Shown: positions 54,320 to 62,743, numbered from the stretch's first letter. The stretch: 63,446 bases of DNA from Serratia microhaemolytica (GCF_004011885.1 NZ_SBEF01000019.1:1-63446), one strand, 5' to 3'. Translations and numbers: made by a program. The notes: generated by a model from the sequence alone, not told the origin.

Positions 54320-54901
54320 TTACTCATAAACAAACTGGAATGTCACCGTGGCATTCAGATTGCCGCCGGTTAAACCAGGCCCTGGGGTACAACTGCCGCA
54401 GGATAAACGTGCTTCAAACGTGAGCGGCCGGCTTTCCAGGACAGAAATTGGCTCGTTAATATCAGCGAGCGCTAATTTATCAAGATGGTTGATCGCAGTA
54501 TTCTGCCCTTGCTGAACCAAGCGAATACCGTAGCCTTGCGAATAGTCACTAGCCGCATTGTTATTACGGAACAATGGAATACCGGCAGTAATAGTGGTGC
54601 CGCTGACTTGAATTTTGGGGATTAAACCGCCAGAACCGGCACAGTCGGAAAACGACAGCGTCAGCAATTGAGGATCAATGCCGGTCTGCCCAGCAGCAAT
54701 AATCACCGAAGAAGAGACACTATCAAATGGAATAGTGACGCGATCAACCGTGACATTACAGGTGCCACCAACCAGTGTGGCGGAGAAATTTACCGTGGCA
54801 CTGGAGGAACCTGCAGCCTGAACATTATGAGTGACGCTCAGTAACAACCCGGCAGCAATGGCTGATAAAAAACGGCGTGATGTAGGATTATTGTGGTACA
54901 T
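54320..54901 (-). CDS. Minor fimbrial subunit Ib
   Basis: A 193-aa pilin starting at ATG 54899-54901 after AGGAGATGAG. Signal peptide to VQAAGSSS; then VNFSATLVGGTCNVTVDRVT and SFSDCAGSGGLIPKIQVSG with the conserved Cys pair, an extra ARLSCGSCTPG pair, and the terminal strand LNATVTFQFVYE. It is the close counterpart of IIb. It starts 16 nt after the Ia stop and precedes usher I. Confidence 0.88.
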   Translation of the reverse strand: MYHNNPTSRRFLSAIAAGLLLSVTHNVQAAGSSSATVNFSATLVGGTCNVTVDRVTIPFDSVSSSVIIAAGQTGIDPQLLTLSFSDCAGSGGLIPKIQVSGTTITAGIPLFRNNNAASDYSQGYGIRLVQQGQNTAINHLDKLALADINEPISVLESRPLTFEARLSCGSCTPGPGLTGGNLNATVTFQFVYE

Positions 54902-54917
54902 CTCATCTCCTGCGTGC

Positions 54918-55466
54918 TTAATCGAAAGCAACCGTAAACGTTAATGTGGCTTTGATTGCACCTGGGGTGACTGTCGTTGTTCCTGAACGTACTAAGCCAA
55001 GTAAAAAGGGCTCATCCTGTGCGGTATCAGCGGTGCCAATCGGTGAAAGCGCAACCGGCACATTGTTGTTAAGTGCGGCGGCTTCATCGTAAAAACTACC
55101 GAGATCGATGCTGCCGGTATCACGGCGCACCATAAAGCCAACGCCATTGGCTAATGAGTCTGCATCACGGAAAATGGCATTACTGGTATACGGCGTGGTA
55201 CCGGTAATGGTTAATTTCGGTGTGGTTGCAGCAGAACAGTTGACTGTCGCAGTCAACGGCAGTATCGCAACTGTACCGTTCGGTTGAAAATCCATTGCCT
55301 TGTGCAAGCCAAATTGCAATGTATTATCAGAAAGTTGGATCTGGCAGGTGCCGTCAAAAATTTTGGCGGAAAAATTCACCACTGCCGACTCTGCCGCCCA
55401 CAAGTTGCTGGAGAGCAGCATGCTTGCCATCACGATAGCCGCCTGCCGCTTAGCGTACTGAGCCAT
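54918..55466 (-). CDS. Minor fimbrial subunit Ia
   Basis: A 182-aa pilin: signal peptide MAQYAKRQAAIVMASMLLSS to LWAAES, then VVNFSAKIFDGTCQIQLSDN and ATVNCSAATTPKLTITG with the disulfide Cys, and the terminal strand IKATLTFTVAFD. The counterpart IIa is nearly colinear. The 17-nt overlap with the chaperone gene suggests coupled translation. Confidence 0.88.
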   Translation of the reverse strand: MAQYAKRQAAIVMASMLLSSNLWAAESAVVNFSAKIFDGTCQIQLSDNTLQFGLHKAMDFQPNGTVAILPLTATVNCSAATTPKLTITGTTPYTSNAIFRDADSLANGVGFMVRRDTGSIDLGSFYDEAAALNNNVPVALSPIGTADTAQDEPFLLGLVRSGTTTVTPGAIKATLTFTVAFD

Positions 55467-56193
55467 TAAATACCTCTACTGCACCAAAATCATTGATGGC
55501 CTTCCACACCACTTTGCCCTGACGCGGTGCTTTGGCATAAATCTGATTGCTAAACGGCGCAATCATGGTTTCACCTTTTGCGACATTCATCTCAACACTG
55601 GTGCCTGCGATCTGCAGGGTAGACAGCGTAATGTAGTAAGGTGTTGGATTGGTTACCTTCAGTCCTTGATTAGTGGCTGAAAACTGCAACATTCCCATTG
55701 CTTTGCGTTGTGGAATGCTGAATCCGGCCGGGCGATAAAACAGCTTCACCACTGCGGCGGTTGCCACTTTTAGCGTGCCACCGACAGCAGGCACTTCATT
55801 AGGCGACTGCCGATTCCCTGCGGGCATTGCCACACTGCGAAAATAGAACAGCGATTCGCGATCCTGCGGCAAATTACCTGCTTTTTTCATCACCAGAACC
55901 TGATTGGTACTGCCAGGCTCGAGACGAAACAGCGAAGGAGTGACCACAAATGGTGTTTTGGTGTCAGTGCCTTGGAGATCACGCGTGACTTGCGTTTTTA
56001 CTAAATAGGGTTGTGGTGAAGAGGCGGCGCTAGAGACACCAACACCTTGGCCACGCCCATCGTTAGCAGCGTGAAAGACAACTCGTGAGTTGTCGATAGA
56101 GATCCCTGCCAGTGCTGAGGTGGTTGCCAGAAGCAATAGACTCAGTGAGACCCCTATCTTTTGGATAATTTTCAAGATAGTCATTTCCGTCAT
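55450..56193 (-). CDS. Periplasmic fimbrial chaperone I
   Basis: PapD-like chaperone of 247 aa, FGS type. The signal peptide ends near SALAG; ISIDNSRVVFHAAN and AAVVKLFYRPAGFSIPQ carry the Arg and Lys that anchor a subunit C terminus; the G1 donor strand is in FRLEPGSTNQVLVMKK. An ATG three codons later (56184) is an alternative start. It is very similar to chaperone II and lies in the same module position. Confidence 0.93.
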   Translation of the reverse strand: MTEMTILKIIQKIGVSLSLLLLATTSALAGISIDNSRVVFHAANDGRGQGVGVSSAASSPQPYLVKTQVTRDLQGTDTKTPFVVTPSLFRLEPGSTNQVLVMKKAGNLPQDRESLFYFRSVAMPAGNRQSPNEVPAVGGTLKVATAAVVKLFYRPAGFSIPQRKAMGMLQFSATNQGLKVTNPTPYYITLSTLQIAGTSVEMNVAKGETMIAPFSNQIYAKAPRQGKVVWKAINDFGAVEVFNGSVR

Positions 56194-56204
56194 AGCAAAG
56201 GGAA

Positions 56205-56234
56205 TGTATGAAAACGCCGGAATGATCCGGCGTT
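56205..56234 (-). terminator. Terminator-like hairpin between major pilin I and chaperone I
   Basis: AACGCCGG (56213-56220) pairs with CCGGCGTT (56227-56234), followed on the minus strand by TTTTCAT. Partial termination here would give more pilin than chaperone and usher, a common stoichiometric device in fimbrial operons. Confidence 0.65.
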
Positions 56235-56259
56235 AGGGACGCATATCGTTACGCTGAAC

Positions 56260-56769
56260 TTAGTTAACGATGTAAGCGATAGTGATTGGCGCCTGGTATG
56301 AACCTGCAGCAGGTACTGCATCAGTAGTACCCATACCAACGTTGAAGCTGTACTCGTTAGGACCAGCGCTGGTTACGCTGAAAGCAACAGTACCGTCGAT
56401 AGCCATTTGTGCGTTGTTGCTGTCTTGGATCATAAAGCCAACGGTGTCAGCAGCATCAGCAACGAACAGTTGGCTGTTAGTTGCAGCAGCAGTACCTTGG
56501 ATCAGCAGTTCACCACTCTCATCTGCACAGTTTTCCAGAGTAATAGGCAGAGTAACTGAACCCAGTTGAGTGTTAGGGGTGAAATCAGAAGCCTTGTAAA
56601 CACCGACGTTCAAAGTTGCCAGGCCGCTGTTAGCAGTGACATCACAAGTAGTGTTAGTGATGATGCCCTGAAGCAGAACATCAGCAGAAGGTGCTGCGGT
56701 AGCAACCATGCTTACGCTGCTGATAGCAGTGAACAATGCAGCTGAGATTACGTTGGTTTTGAAAGACAT
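56260..56769 (-). CDS. Major fimbrial subunit I
   Basis: A 169-aa pilin. Signal peptide to MVATAA, then SADVLLQGIITNTTCDVTAN and PITLENCADESGELL with the pilin Cys pair, and the C-terminal strand APITIAYIVN, identical to pilin II at the end. Codon choice looks noticeably more biased (many GCA, CTG, AAC, GGT) than in neighbours, as expected for an abundant protein. Probable shaft subunit. Confidence 0.9.
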   Translation of the reverse strand: MSFKTNVISAALFTAISSVSMVATAAPSADVLLQGIITNTTCDVTANSGLATLNVGVYKASDFTPNTQLGSVTLPITLENCADESGELLIQGTAAATNSQLFVADAADTVGFMIQDSNNAQMAIDGTVAFSVTSAGPNEYSFNVGMGTTDAVPAAGSYQAPITIAYIVN

Positions 56770-56965
56770 AGTATTACCCTTGGTTTATATAAAAATTAAC
56801 GAATAACAATAAACAACACTAATTTGCAGAGGGTACTCGCCAGATGACTTACGTCGCTAGAGAGGACATACCCAGTTATTACTGACCCTACAAAATTTCG
56901 TTTTTAAGCTTAATCGGTTAAGCAACGAAGCGAAGTCTACGGGGAATGTTAGAAGGTGTGAAATC

Positions 56966-56983
56966 GTTATAATCTATTAATGA
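56966..56983 (-). promoter_or_regulatory. Conserved promoter-like element of module I
   Basis: On the minus strand TCATTAATAGATTATAAC, 197 nt before the pilin I start. It matches the module II copy at 17 of 18 bases in otherwise diverged AT-rich DNA. The GATTATAAC end may be a -10 region. Confidence 0.5.
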
Positions 56984-57332
56984 TGAGGCTCATGATAGGT
57001 TTTTAGCTCGATTTTATGCATTGTGGCGATATATTATATCGATATTTGGCAATAATACTGAGCATTTTCAATATGATTGGTTGGGCAGAGCGAGAGGCGC
57101 TGAAGCGTGCGCGAAGTAACGCCCGATCTGAATCATTAGGTGATTTAATATATTGATTTTAGTGGTATTTGTTGAATTTTGTAAAGATGAGTATGGTTAT
57201 TACGCTGGCTGTTAGCATCAATAAGTGTCAGTAACCTTGTGCTGATCAATATCACATTGTTTCCTGAAAATTTTTACTGTTTCTGACACCGTGAAAAAGT
57301 AAAAGAGTAATGATTAACAGTGGCATATGAAG

Positions 57333-57356
57333 CAAGGCTCCTGCATTGGAGCCTTG
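57333..57356 (-). terminator. Hairpin after extra chaperone C4
   Basis: CAAGGCTCC (57333-57341) pairs with GGAGCCTTG (57348-57356), 49 nt past the gene end; on the minus strand it is followed by CTTCATAT. Likely 3' end of the adhesin-chaperone group. Confidence 0.6.
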
Positions 57357-57404
57357 GGGGGAGGATAACGATTTGATCTCAATATTGCTCTTGACGGGTA
57401 ACAG

Positions 57405-58190
57405 CTATTCGGCCAGCACGCTCTGCTGTGGTGGCGAGACGACACTGATGGCATCGATCAGGCGCCATTTCACCTTACCACTGGCATTTTTAGGTAATGG
57501 ATAACTGTGTTGGCCAAATGGCGGTAGCCAGTTGGCCAGTTCGCTACCGGCTACTTCTTTGTCGCCAACGGATAATGAATAGAAGGTAATATAGAAAGGT
57601 GTACTGTTGGTGACAGTAAGCTGGTCACCACGTTTTTGAAAACGCAATTTTTTTGCCAAATATTCAATATCATCACTGGGCAAACCGATCGGACGGTAGA
57701 ACATCTTCAGGTTATTCTGCATTGCCAGTATCAGCCGTGCCTCTTCTGCTGCGGGAGCCTGGCTAGGGATCGCTTTCAAGCTGAGGATAAACACTGACTC
57801 ACGGTCTTTGGGCAGTTCATCGCGGGTAAGACGAATCAATAAGCTTAAATCTTCATTAGGTTCAATGCGTTGCAGTGGCGGTAGCACAATGAATGGCACA
57901 TCACTCGGTACTTCACTGCTCTCCGCTGCTGCGCTGTTCCAAGGCAAAACCCGTGACTGTAATAAGTAAGGGATAGTGGTGTTGTTGGTCACCTTGAAGG
58001 TGATGCCATTTTTTTCCGCCGCAGAGTAAAGCACCCGGGTCGACTGTAACGTGATCCCCTTCTTCTCTTGTAGGCTGGCAGCAGATGCCACCAAAGGGAT
58101 TGCTGAAGCGATCAATAGCAACAGTGCGGCTACTGCAACGGGAAAGACAAGCCGCATCGATTTAAGGGAAGAGGATTGTTTTAACAACAT
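57405..58190 (-). CDS. Extra periplasmic fimbrial chaperone C4
   Basis: A 261-aa PapD-like chaperone with a long n-region and signal core LVFPVAVAALLLLIASAIPL. ITLQSTRVLYSAAE has the anchoring Arg and NNLKMFYRPIGL the Lys; the subunit-facing segment is FIVLPPLQRIEPNEDLSLLI. It is clearly diverged from chaperones I and II. AAGGAG precedes the ATG, 9 nt after the C3 stop. With C3 it may serve the adhesin-like proteins encoded upstream. Confidence 0.88.
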   Translation of the reverse strand: MLLKQSSSLKSMRLVFPVAVAALLLLIASAIPLVASAASLQEKKGITLQSTRVLYSAAEKNGITFKVTNNTTIPYLLQSRVLPWNSAAAESSEVPSDVPFIVLPPLQRIEPNEDLSLLIRLTRDELPKDRESVFILSLKAIPSQAPAAEEARLILAMQNNLKMFYRPIGLPSDDIEYLAKKLRFQKRGDQLTVTNSTPFYITFYSLSVGDKEVAGSELANWLPPFGQHSYPLPKNASGKVKWRLIDAISVVSPPQQSVLAE

Positions 58191-58199
58191 GACAACTCC

Positions 58200-58970
58200 T
58201 TATTGGCTTAACGTGGCATGGTATTCACTACTTTCGCCACCAAAATCAGTAATAACAGTCCAAGTCACTTTTTGTGCCTGACCGGTGATTAGCGCATTTT
58301 TCAGCGGATAGTGCTGTGTTGAAAAGGGAGAAACCATAGCACCAATCTCACGTACATCGATCGCTTTACCATCCAGTTTTACTCTTGCCAGCGTGACAAA
58401 GTAGGGCGTTGGATTATGAACCCGCAACTGCCCGCCACTGTGTTGAAATGTGAGTCTTCTTGCCGCAGTCTGAACCGGTTCTTTAAGGCCAGCAGGGCGA
58501 TAGAAGAGTTTAATAATTGACTGAATACCGACTGAAACCTGAGCCGCAACATCATTGCCCTGATCTTCATTCATTTTGGGTGAAGAAGGGATCGCCAACA
58601 GGCTGAGATAAAAAACGGATTCACGATCAGTAGGAAGTGCGCTGGTACCATTACGTACCACCAACACAGAACTCTGGCTCTGCGGCTCCATACGGAACAG
58701 AGGCGGGGTGATCATAAACGGTTGAGCGGCACGATTTTGTGCATCAGCCGGATTCGGGCTGGCGAGTACGCTGGATTTAATCAGATAAACGCGATCGCTC
58801 TGGTTGTTGATTGTTGCTTTGGCATTCTGGTCTTTAGCATTAAAAATAACCCGTGTCTGTTGCAGTTGCAGCCCACCACCTGCGGCTTGTAACTGATTGG
58901 TTTGAAAAATAACACCAACCAGTAACAAACTGGTTAACAGCCATCGATGAAGTCGAACATAATCAGTCAT
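58200..58970 (-). CDS. Extra periplasmic fimbrial chaperone C3
   Basis: A 256-aa PapD-like chaperone; signal core LLTSLLLVGVIFQTNQLQAA. LQLQQTRVIFNAKD carries the Arg and QSIIKLFYRPAGLKEPVQ the Lys. The donor-strand region is LFRMEPQSQSSVLVVRNG. An AGGAG site lies before the ATG. It is 107 nt after adhesin-like gene R2 and directly before C4, so these genes probably form an operon without an usher. Confidence 0.9.
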   Translation of the reverse strand: MTDYVRLHRWLLTSLLLVGVIFQTNQLQAAGGGLQLQQTRVIFNAKDQNAKATINNQSDRVYLIKSSVLASPNPADAQNRAAQPFMITPPLFRMEPQSQSSVLVVRNGTSALPTDRESVFYLSLLAIPSSPKMNEDQGNDVAAQVSVGIQSIIKLFYRPAGLKEPVQTAARRLTFQHSGGQLRVHNPTPYFVTLARVKLDGKAIDVREIGAMVSPFSTQHYPLKNALITGQAQKVTWTVITDFGGESSEYHATLSQ

Positions 58971-59077
58971 AGGAACTCCTGTTACTCGTGAAAAACCAAG
59001 TGCGCTACACTGGCATTCGGATCGCGCTTAGTCAACCATGTCAAGACAGTAAATATAGTTAATTATATCGATTATGA

Positions 59078-60205
59078 TTATGGCCAGCTGATGGTTACGA
59101 TAGCTTGTGCTGTTCCTGAGCCATATTTACGTGATGCACTACTGCACAAGGTCCAGGTAAGTGGGATTTCAGTCAGTCCAACACCGACATTGGCAATACT
59201 TACCGGCTGGTTATTAAACAAGATCTGTTCGGGGTGTGTGTTGGTGCAATCACCGCTACCGCTGGCACGAATACCGCGTATTTCAGCCAATGTCTCCTGA
59301 CTGGTGTTATGCAGTGATAGGGTGTCGGCACTGCGCCCCAACAGACCATTGAACGACAATTGCAGTGTCGCTTGCCCAGAGCCGGTCTGATTGTCGTTGA
59401 TGCTGCTGCACTGAATGGTTAATTGCGAGGGATAGGTCGCCAAAACCTGCTGATCAGCCAGTGGATTGGTGACAACACCAAATGCCACATTATTATCCAG
59501 CACACCGATCGTACAGTCAGTCGGTGGGGTGATGGTGAACTGGGAAGCAGTCAGCACCTCCCTGACGCCTGTTGCGGTACTAATATAAGCTGCGCCAAGA
59601 CCTATGCGAGGGCTGTTGACAGTGCCGATTGGTGCATTGGGGCCGATATAAAGCTCGATGATGCCGGCCATGGTTCCTCGGTTATCCGATAGACGTACAA
59701 AAGCGAACAGCCCAGGTGGAGCATCAAGCGTTCCAATACACCAAACTCCGTTGCTGACAGCGGTAGTACTGAGCTGACCATTATTCAACCAACTACCTGA
59801 TACCGTTCTGAGCCTCAGCTCTGTGCCATCCACATCGCGCTCATAATAGTCACCTCGCATGGTGCCACTGGTCATACCGAGGATCACATCAGGAGCCAGC
59901 TGTAACCCGGTCAGCATCCCATCAGAAGAGGTGCCATAGCGTGAGGGATTGATACAGGTTTGAGTGGTAGTGAAGGCATCGGTGAGCATGCCACCCACTC
60001 CCCAATGCGCGAGTGGTATCGGAAAAGCGGGGCTTCCTCTTGCAGTCCAGCTACTGCTGATCCGAGTAGACCAGACAAAACCGCTACCCGGTGAGTAAGT
60101 CCCACTTGGTCCAGCCGCAGCAGTGACATCTTGAGGAATGCAGCACAATGTCAGTATGACTGATAAACTCCAATGCAACTTTTTTCTTAATGAAGAAATT
60201 CCCAT
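59078..60205 (-). CDS. Two-domain fimbrial adhesin-like protein (R2)
   Basis: A 375-aa secreted protein; AGGA lies eight bases before ATG 60205. Signal core LHWSLSVILTLCCIPQDVTAA. The N-terminal domain opens GPSGTYSPGSGFVWSTRISS and contains GLQLAPDVILGMTSGTMRGD and the single-Cys NGVWCIGTLD; IELYIGPNAPIGTVNSPRIGLG precedes the linker. The pilin domain starts PTDCTIGVLDNNVAFGVV and ends GTAQAIVTISWP. Domain layout is that of a tip adhesin. R2 and R1 form one subfamily, L1 and L2 another. Confidence 0.8.
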   Translation of the reverse strand: MGISSLRKKLHWSLSVILTLCCIPQDVTAAAGPSGTYSPGSGFVWSTRISSSWTARGSPAFPIPLAHWGVGGMLTDAFTTTQTCINPSRYGTSSDGMLTGLQLAPDVILGMTSGTMRGDYYERDVDGTELRLRTVSGSWLNNGQLSTTAVSNGVWCIGTLDAPPGLFAFVRLSDNRGTMAGIIELYIGPNAPIGTVNSPRIGLGAAYISTATGVREVLTASQFTITPPTDCTIGVLDNNVAFGVVTNPLADQQVLATYPSQLTIQCSSINDNQTGSGQATLQLSFNGLLGRSADTLSLHNTSQETLAEIRGIRASGSGDCTNTHPEQILFNNQPVSIANVGVGLTEIPLTWTLCSSASRKYGSGTAQAIVTISWP

Positions 60206-60831
60206 CTGTGGGTTCCTAAAGTACGTGTGTTATCAATATGATCTCTGGCCAGCGCTGTGGCATCAAATTATCAATAGTACTTAAAGTGTATCCTGCTGCG
60301 ATCAGTGTAGTTCAATTGCTAAATATTGCAGAATGGCAACTCAATTTTCTTACTGAAAAGTAGTGTGACGCCATATTCACCAAATGCAGTTCTCAATTTG
60401 GCTGCTTGGATTGAGTCTATATTAATTGATTATTTATCAGGTAATTATAATTTACCGATAGCCAGTTACTCAGTAGATCATTAACGGCACTATTAATAGG
60501 TGAGTGGATATGATGACAGGCGTATCGATTTTATGTTCAGTACGCCACAAAGCATGAAGGCACAAGAGAGGAAAGAAGATAACGACCAGCACATCAGTCG
60601 CTAATAAAAAGCAAATAAAATAATTGGGATAGCGTATCTAGGGCAAGATCACCAACGCTTTTTAACCCAAAACAGTGTTTGACCTGATCGCAGGCCTATG
60701 TTCTTCCCCTCATCAAAGCAAAAGCATTGTCTAGCGCCTCCCCTCGCAAAAGGGGAGGCTGGGCGGGGGTTATTTCAAAACAATCAAATAGTTTACAACC
60801 CGAATGGCGTTTTTAACTAACACGTTGCAGG
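60206..60831. other. Intergenic region between adhesin-like genes R1 and R2
   Basis: 626 nt, AT-rich. It contains one copy of the dispersed palindromic repeat (60729-60790) near the R1 end and an ACTATTAATAG sequence (about 60489-60499) resembling the core of the pilin-upstream element. No gene is seen. Confidence 0.5.
60729..60790 (-). repeat. Dispersed palindromic repeat, copy A
   Basis: Begins TGTCTAGCGCCTCCCC; stem GCCTCCCCT (60736-60744) with AGGGGAGGC (60751-60759). The following GGGGGTTATTTCAAAACAAT matches the reverse complement of the right-hand copy at 62882-62950 over most of its length. Confidence 0.8.
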
Positions 60832-61959
60832 TTATGGCCAACTCAGTGTGGCGATCGCTTGCGCAGTACCGTAACCATAGTTGCGAGAGCCGTTACTGCA
60901 CAGTGTCCAAGTAAGCGGGAGATCGCTGCTGCCAACCCCCAGATTGGCAATGGTGACCGGTTGATTGTTAAACAGGATCTGCTCACTGTGCGTGTTGGTA
61001 CAATCGCCGCCACCGGTAGCACGAATGCCGCGTATCTCGGCCAGTGTCTGCGCAGTATTATCATTCAGTGCCAGGCTATCGCCGCTACGGCCAAGATTAC
61101 CATTAAACGCCAGTTGCAGTGCGGTTTGACCACTGCCGCTCCCACCATCGTCAACACTGTTGCATTGCACCGTCAGACGCGAGGGGTAGGTGGCCAGTAC
61201 CTGCTTGTCGGTCAGTGAGTTATTGACTGAACCGAAGGCGACGTTGTTATCCTGAAAATTGACCGTGCAATCAGTGGGCGCCATGATGGTAAATTGTGAG
61301 GCTGCCAACATCTCCCTGACACCAGGTATCGAATTTCGATAGGCTCCGCTGTGCGCCAACCGTGGACTGGCCACTTTGCCTAATGGCGCTTGCGGGCCGA
61401 TGTAGAGTGACAGGGTTCCGCTCATGCTGCCTTGATCGTTCGAAATACGCTGACCCGAATAGATGCCGGCTGCATGATTATTGGAGGAGATACACCAAGG
61501 GCCGTTACTCAGCGCGGTGCTCACCAGACGACCATCGCTAGACCAACTGCCTTTAACGGTAGAGGTTGTTTTAGTGTTGGTGGATTTTTTTACGAGGGTA
61601 TATGAACTCTGCATAGTACCACTGGTGATACCCAATATCACATCAGGTGCCAAGATCAGACCGGTCAACACACCATCAGAGGAAGTGCCAAAGCGGGCTG
61701 GATCAGGGCATACATTGTTGGTACTGGAAAAATTATCGGTGATCATTCCGCCCCAGGCGGCAGTATTGGGCATGGTCAGCGTAGGGCTGTTGATACCTTG
61801 CCAGCTTGAACTGACTGAACCCGACCAGACAAAGCCACTACCAGCGGTAAATGAACCGCTGGGGCCAGGAATGGCACCAGCGTACTGTGCGCTGAACAGC
61901 AATAGCAACAGTGCCGGTAACTTCCATTTGTTGTTACATGATAATTGAATAATTTTCAT
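60832..61959 (-). CDS. Two-domain fimbrial adhesin-like protein (R1)
   Basis: A 375-aa secreted protein, same length as R2. Signal core WKLPALLLLLFSAQYAGA. N-terminal domain: GPSGSFTAGSGFVWSGSVSS, GLILAPDVILGITSGTMQSS, NGPWCISSNN; then LSLYIGPQAPLGKVASPRLAH. Pilin domain from PTDCTVNFQDNNVAFGSVNN to GTAQAIATLSWP. R1 is the first gene of the whole minus-strand fimbrial series. Which usher exports it is not known; usher I or II would be needed. Confidence 0.8.
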   Translation of the reverse strand: MKIIQLSCNNKWKLPALLLLLFSAQYAGAIPGPSGSFTAGSGFVWSGSVSSSWQGINSPTLTMPNTAAWGGMITDNFSSTNNVCPDPARFGTSSDGVLTGLILAPDVILGITSGTMQSSYTLVKKSTNTKTTSTVKGSWSSDGRLVSTALSNGPWCISSNNHAAGIYSGQRISNDQGSMSGTLSLYIGPQAPLGKVASPRLAHSGAYRNSIPGVREMLAASQFTIMAPTDCTVNFQDNNVAFGSVNNSLTDKQVLATYPSRLTVQCNSVDDGGSGSGQTALQLAFNGNLGRSGDSLALNDNTAQTLAEIRGIRATGGGDCTNTHSEQILFNNQPVTIANLGVGSSDLPLTWTLCSNGSRNYGYGTAQAIATLSWP

Positions 61960-62594
61960 CTAGATACCCTGATGTTAATTTTCGGTTTGCCAATATCAGG
62001 TAACAGCCCTAAACAAGGCGCCACCTAACGCGATAAATTTGGTTAACTTTGTTGATTTATAATTATTTTTTTGTGGCTTAATTGAATGTCAAATTTCACA
62101 TCTAACCTCACTGCTGTTATTGAAGGCCGTAGTTTGGCGATCAACAGCGGATAGAAACTACAGTATTCTCAGTTGTTAAGGAGCTTGTTCATAAATTAAA
62201 AATAAAATGGCAACTAAAACAACCTATAATCAGCTAGGCGATTAACTTGCTGAAAAATATTGTCTGTCATAACAATTGAATCGATATCGCTGACAGTGGC
62301 TGAGGTAAGCTTTTGTTATTGTATGCAACAGCAAAAAACATATGTAAAAATGTTGCAAATAAATAATAAGTTTGTTTCTGAGTTGATAGGGATATTTTCA
62401 TTTCTCTTGTCTCGCCAGTTAATTTTTAACTTTTTATTAAATTAATCTGGTAGTTAACGCTAAGCAACCTGTTGACTACAATAAACCAAAGGGAAGTGAA
62501 AGGAAAGTGGAAATATGTAACTTCGCCGAGTGAAATATAAATTCAATTGGTTATATTTATTCTGTGTCTAAATCAAAAATAACAGAGAAATATC

Positions 62595-62625
62595 AAAAAA
62601 AATGGCTTCCATTTGGAAGCCATTT
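62595..62625 (-). terminator. Strong intrinsic terminator without a called gene
   Basis: AAATGGCTTCC (62600-62610) pairs with GGAAGCCATTT (62615-62625), loop ATTT, and on the minus strand it runs into TTTTTTTT. There is also ACTTTTCC on the plus side. No intact gene ends here, so it may belong to a lost gene or to a small RNA. Confidence 0.8.
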
Positions 62626-62662
62626 ACTTTTCCTGACCGATTAGGCGCAACAGAAAGAAAAT

Positions 62663-62743
62663 TCAATGAGCTAGTTCACTGCAAATCAACCCACGCAGTA
62701 ACAGTGTTAAGCCAATAAAAGCTAAACGTTGATAGTCTATGCC
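62663..62743 (-). pseudogene. Possible 3' fragment of a lost gene
   Basis: The minus strand encodes YQRLAFIGLTLLLRGLIC-like sequence ending at TGA 62663-62665, with a stop just upstream. The hydrophobic Leu-Arg-rich tail resembles the end of some IS transposases and lies 38 nt before a strong terminator in the same direction. Too short to be certain. Confidence 0.25.

Larger units (their letters stand above)
56770..57404. other. Upstream region of fimbrial module I
   Basis: 635 nt between pilin I and the extra chaperone gene. It holds the inverted repeat GCTTAATCGGTTAAGC (56908-56923), the shared 18-bp element (56966-56983) and, at its far end, a hairpin that ends the upstream genes (57333-57356). 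No recombinase gene or flanking switch repeats are seen. Confidence 0.5.

Noticed and set aside
50782-57404. Phase-variable invertible promoter (fim- or mrp-type switch)
   Set aside because: I looked for inverted repeats flanking the pilin promoters and for a tyrosine recombinase gene and found neither; only short local palindromes are present.
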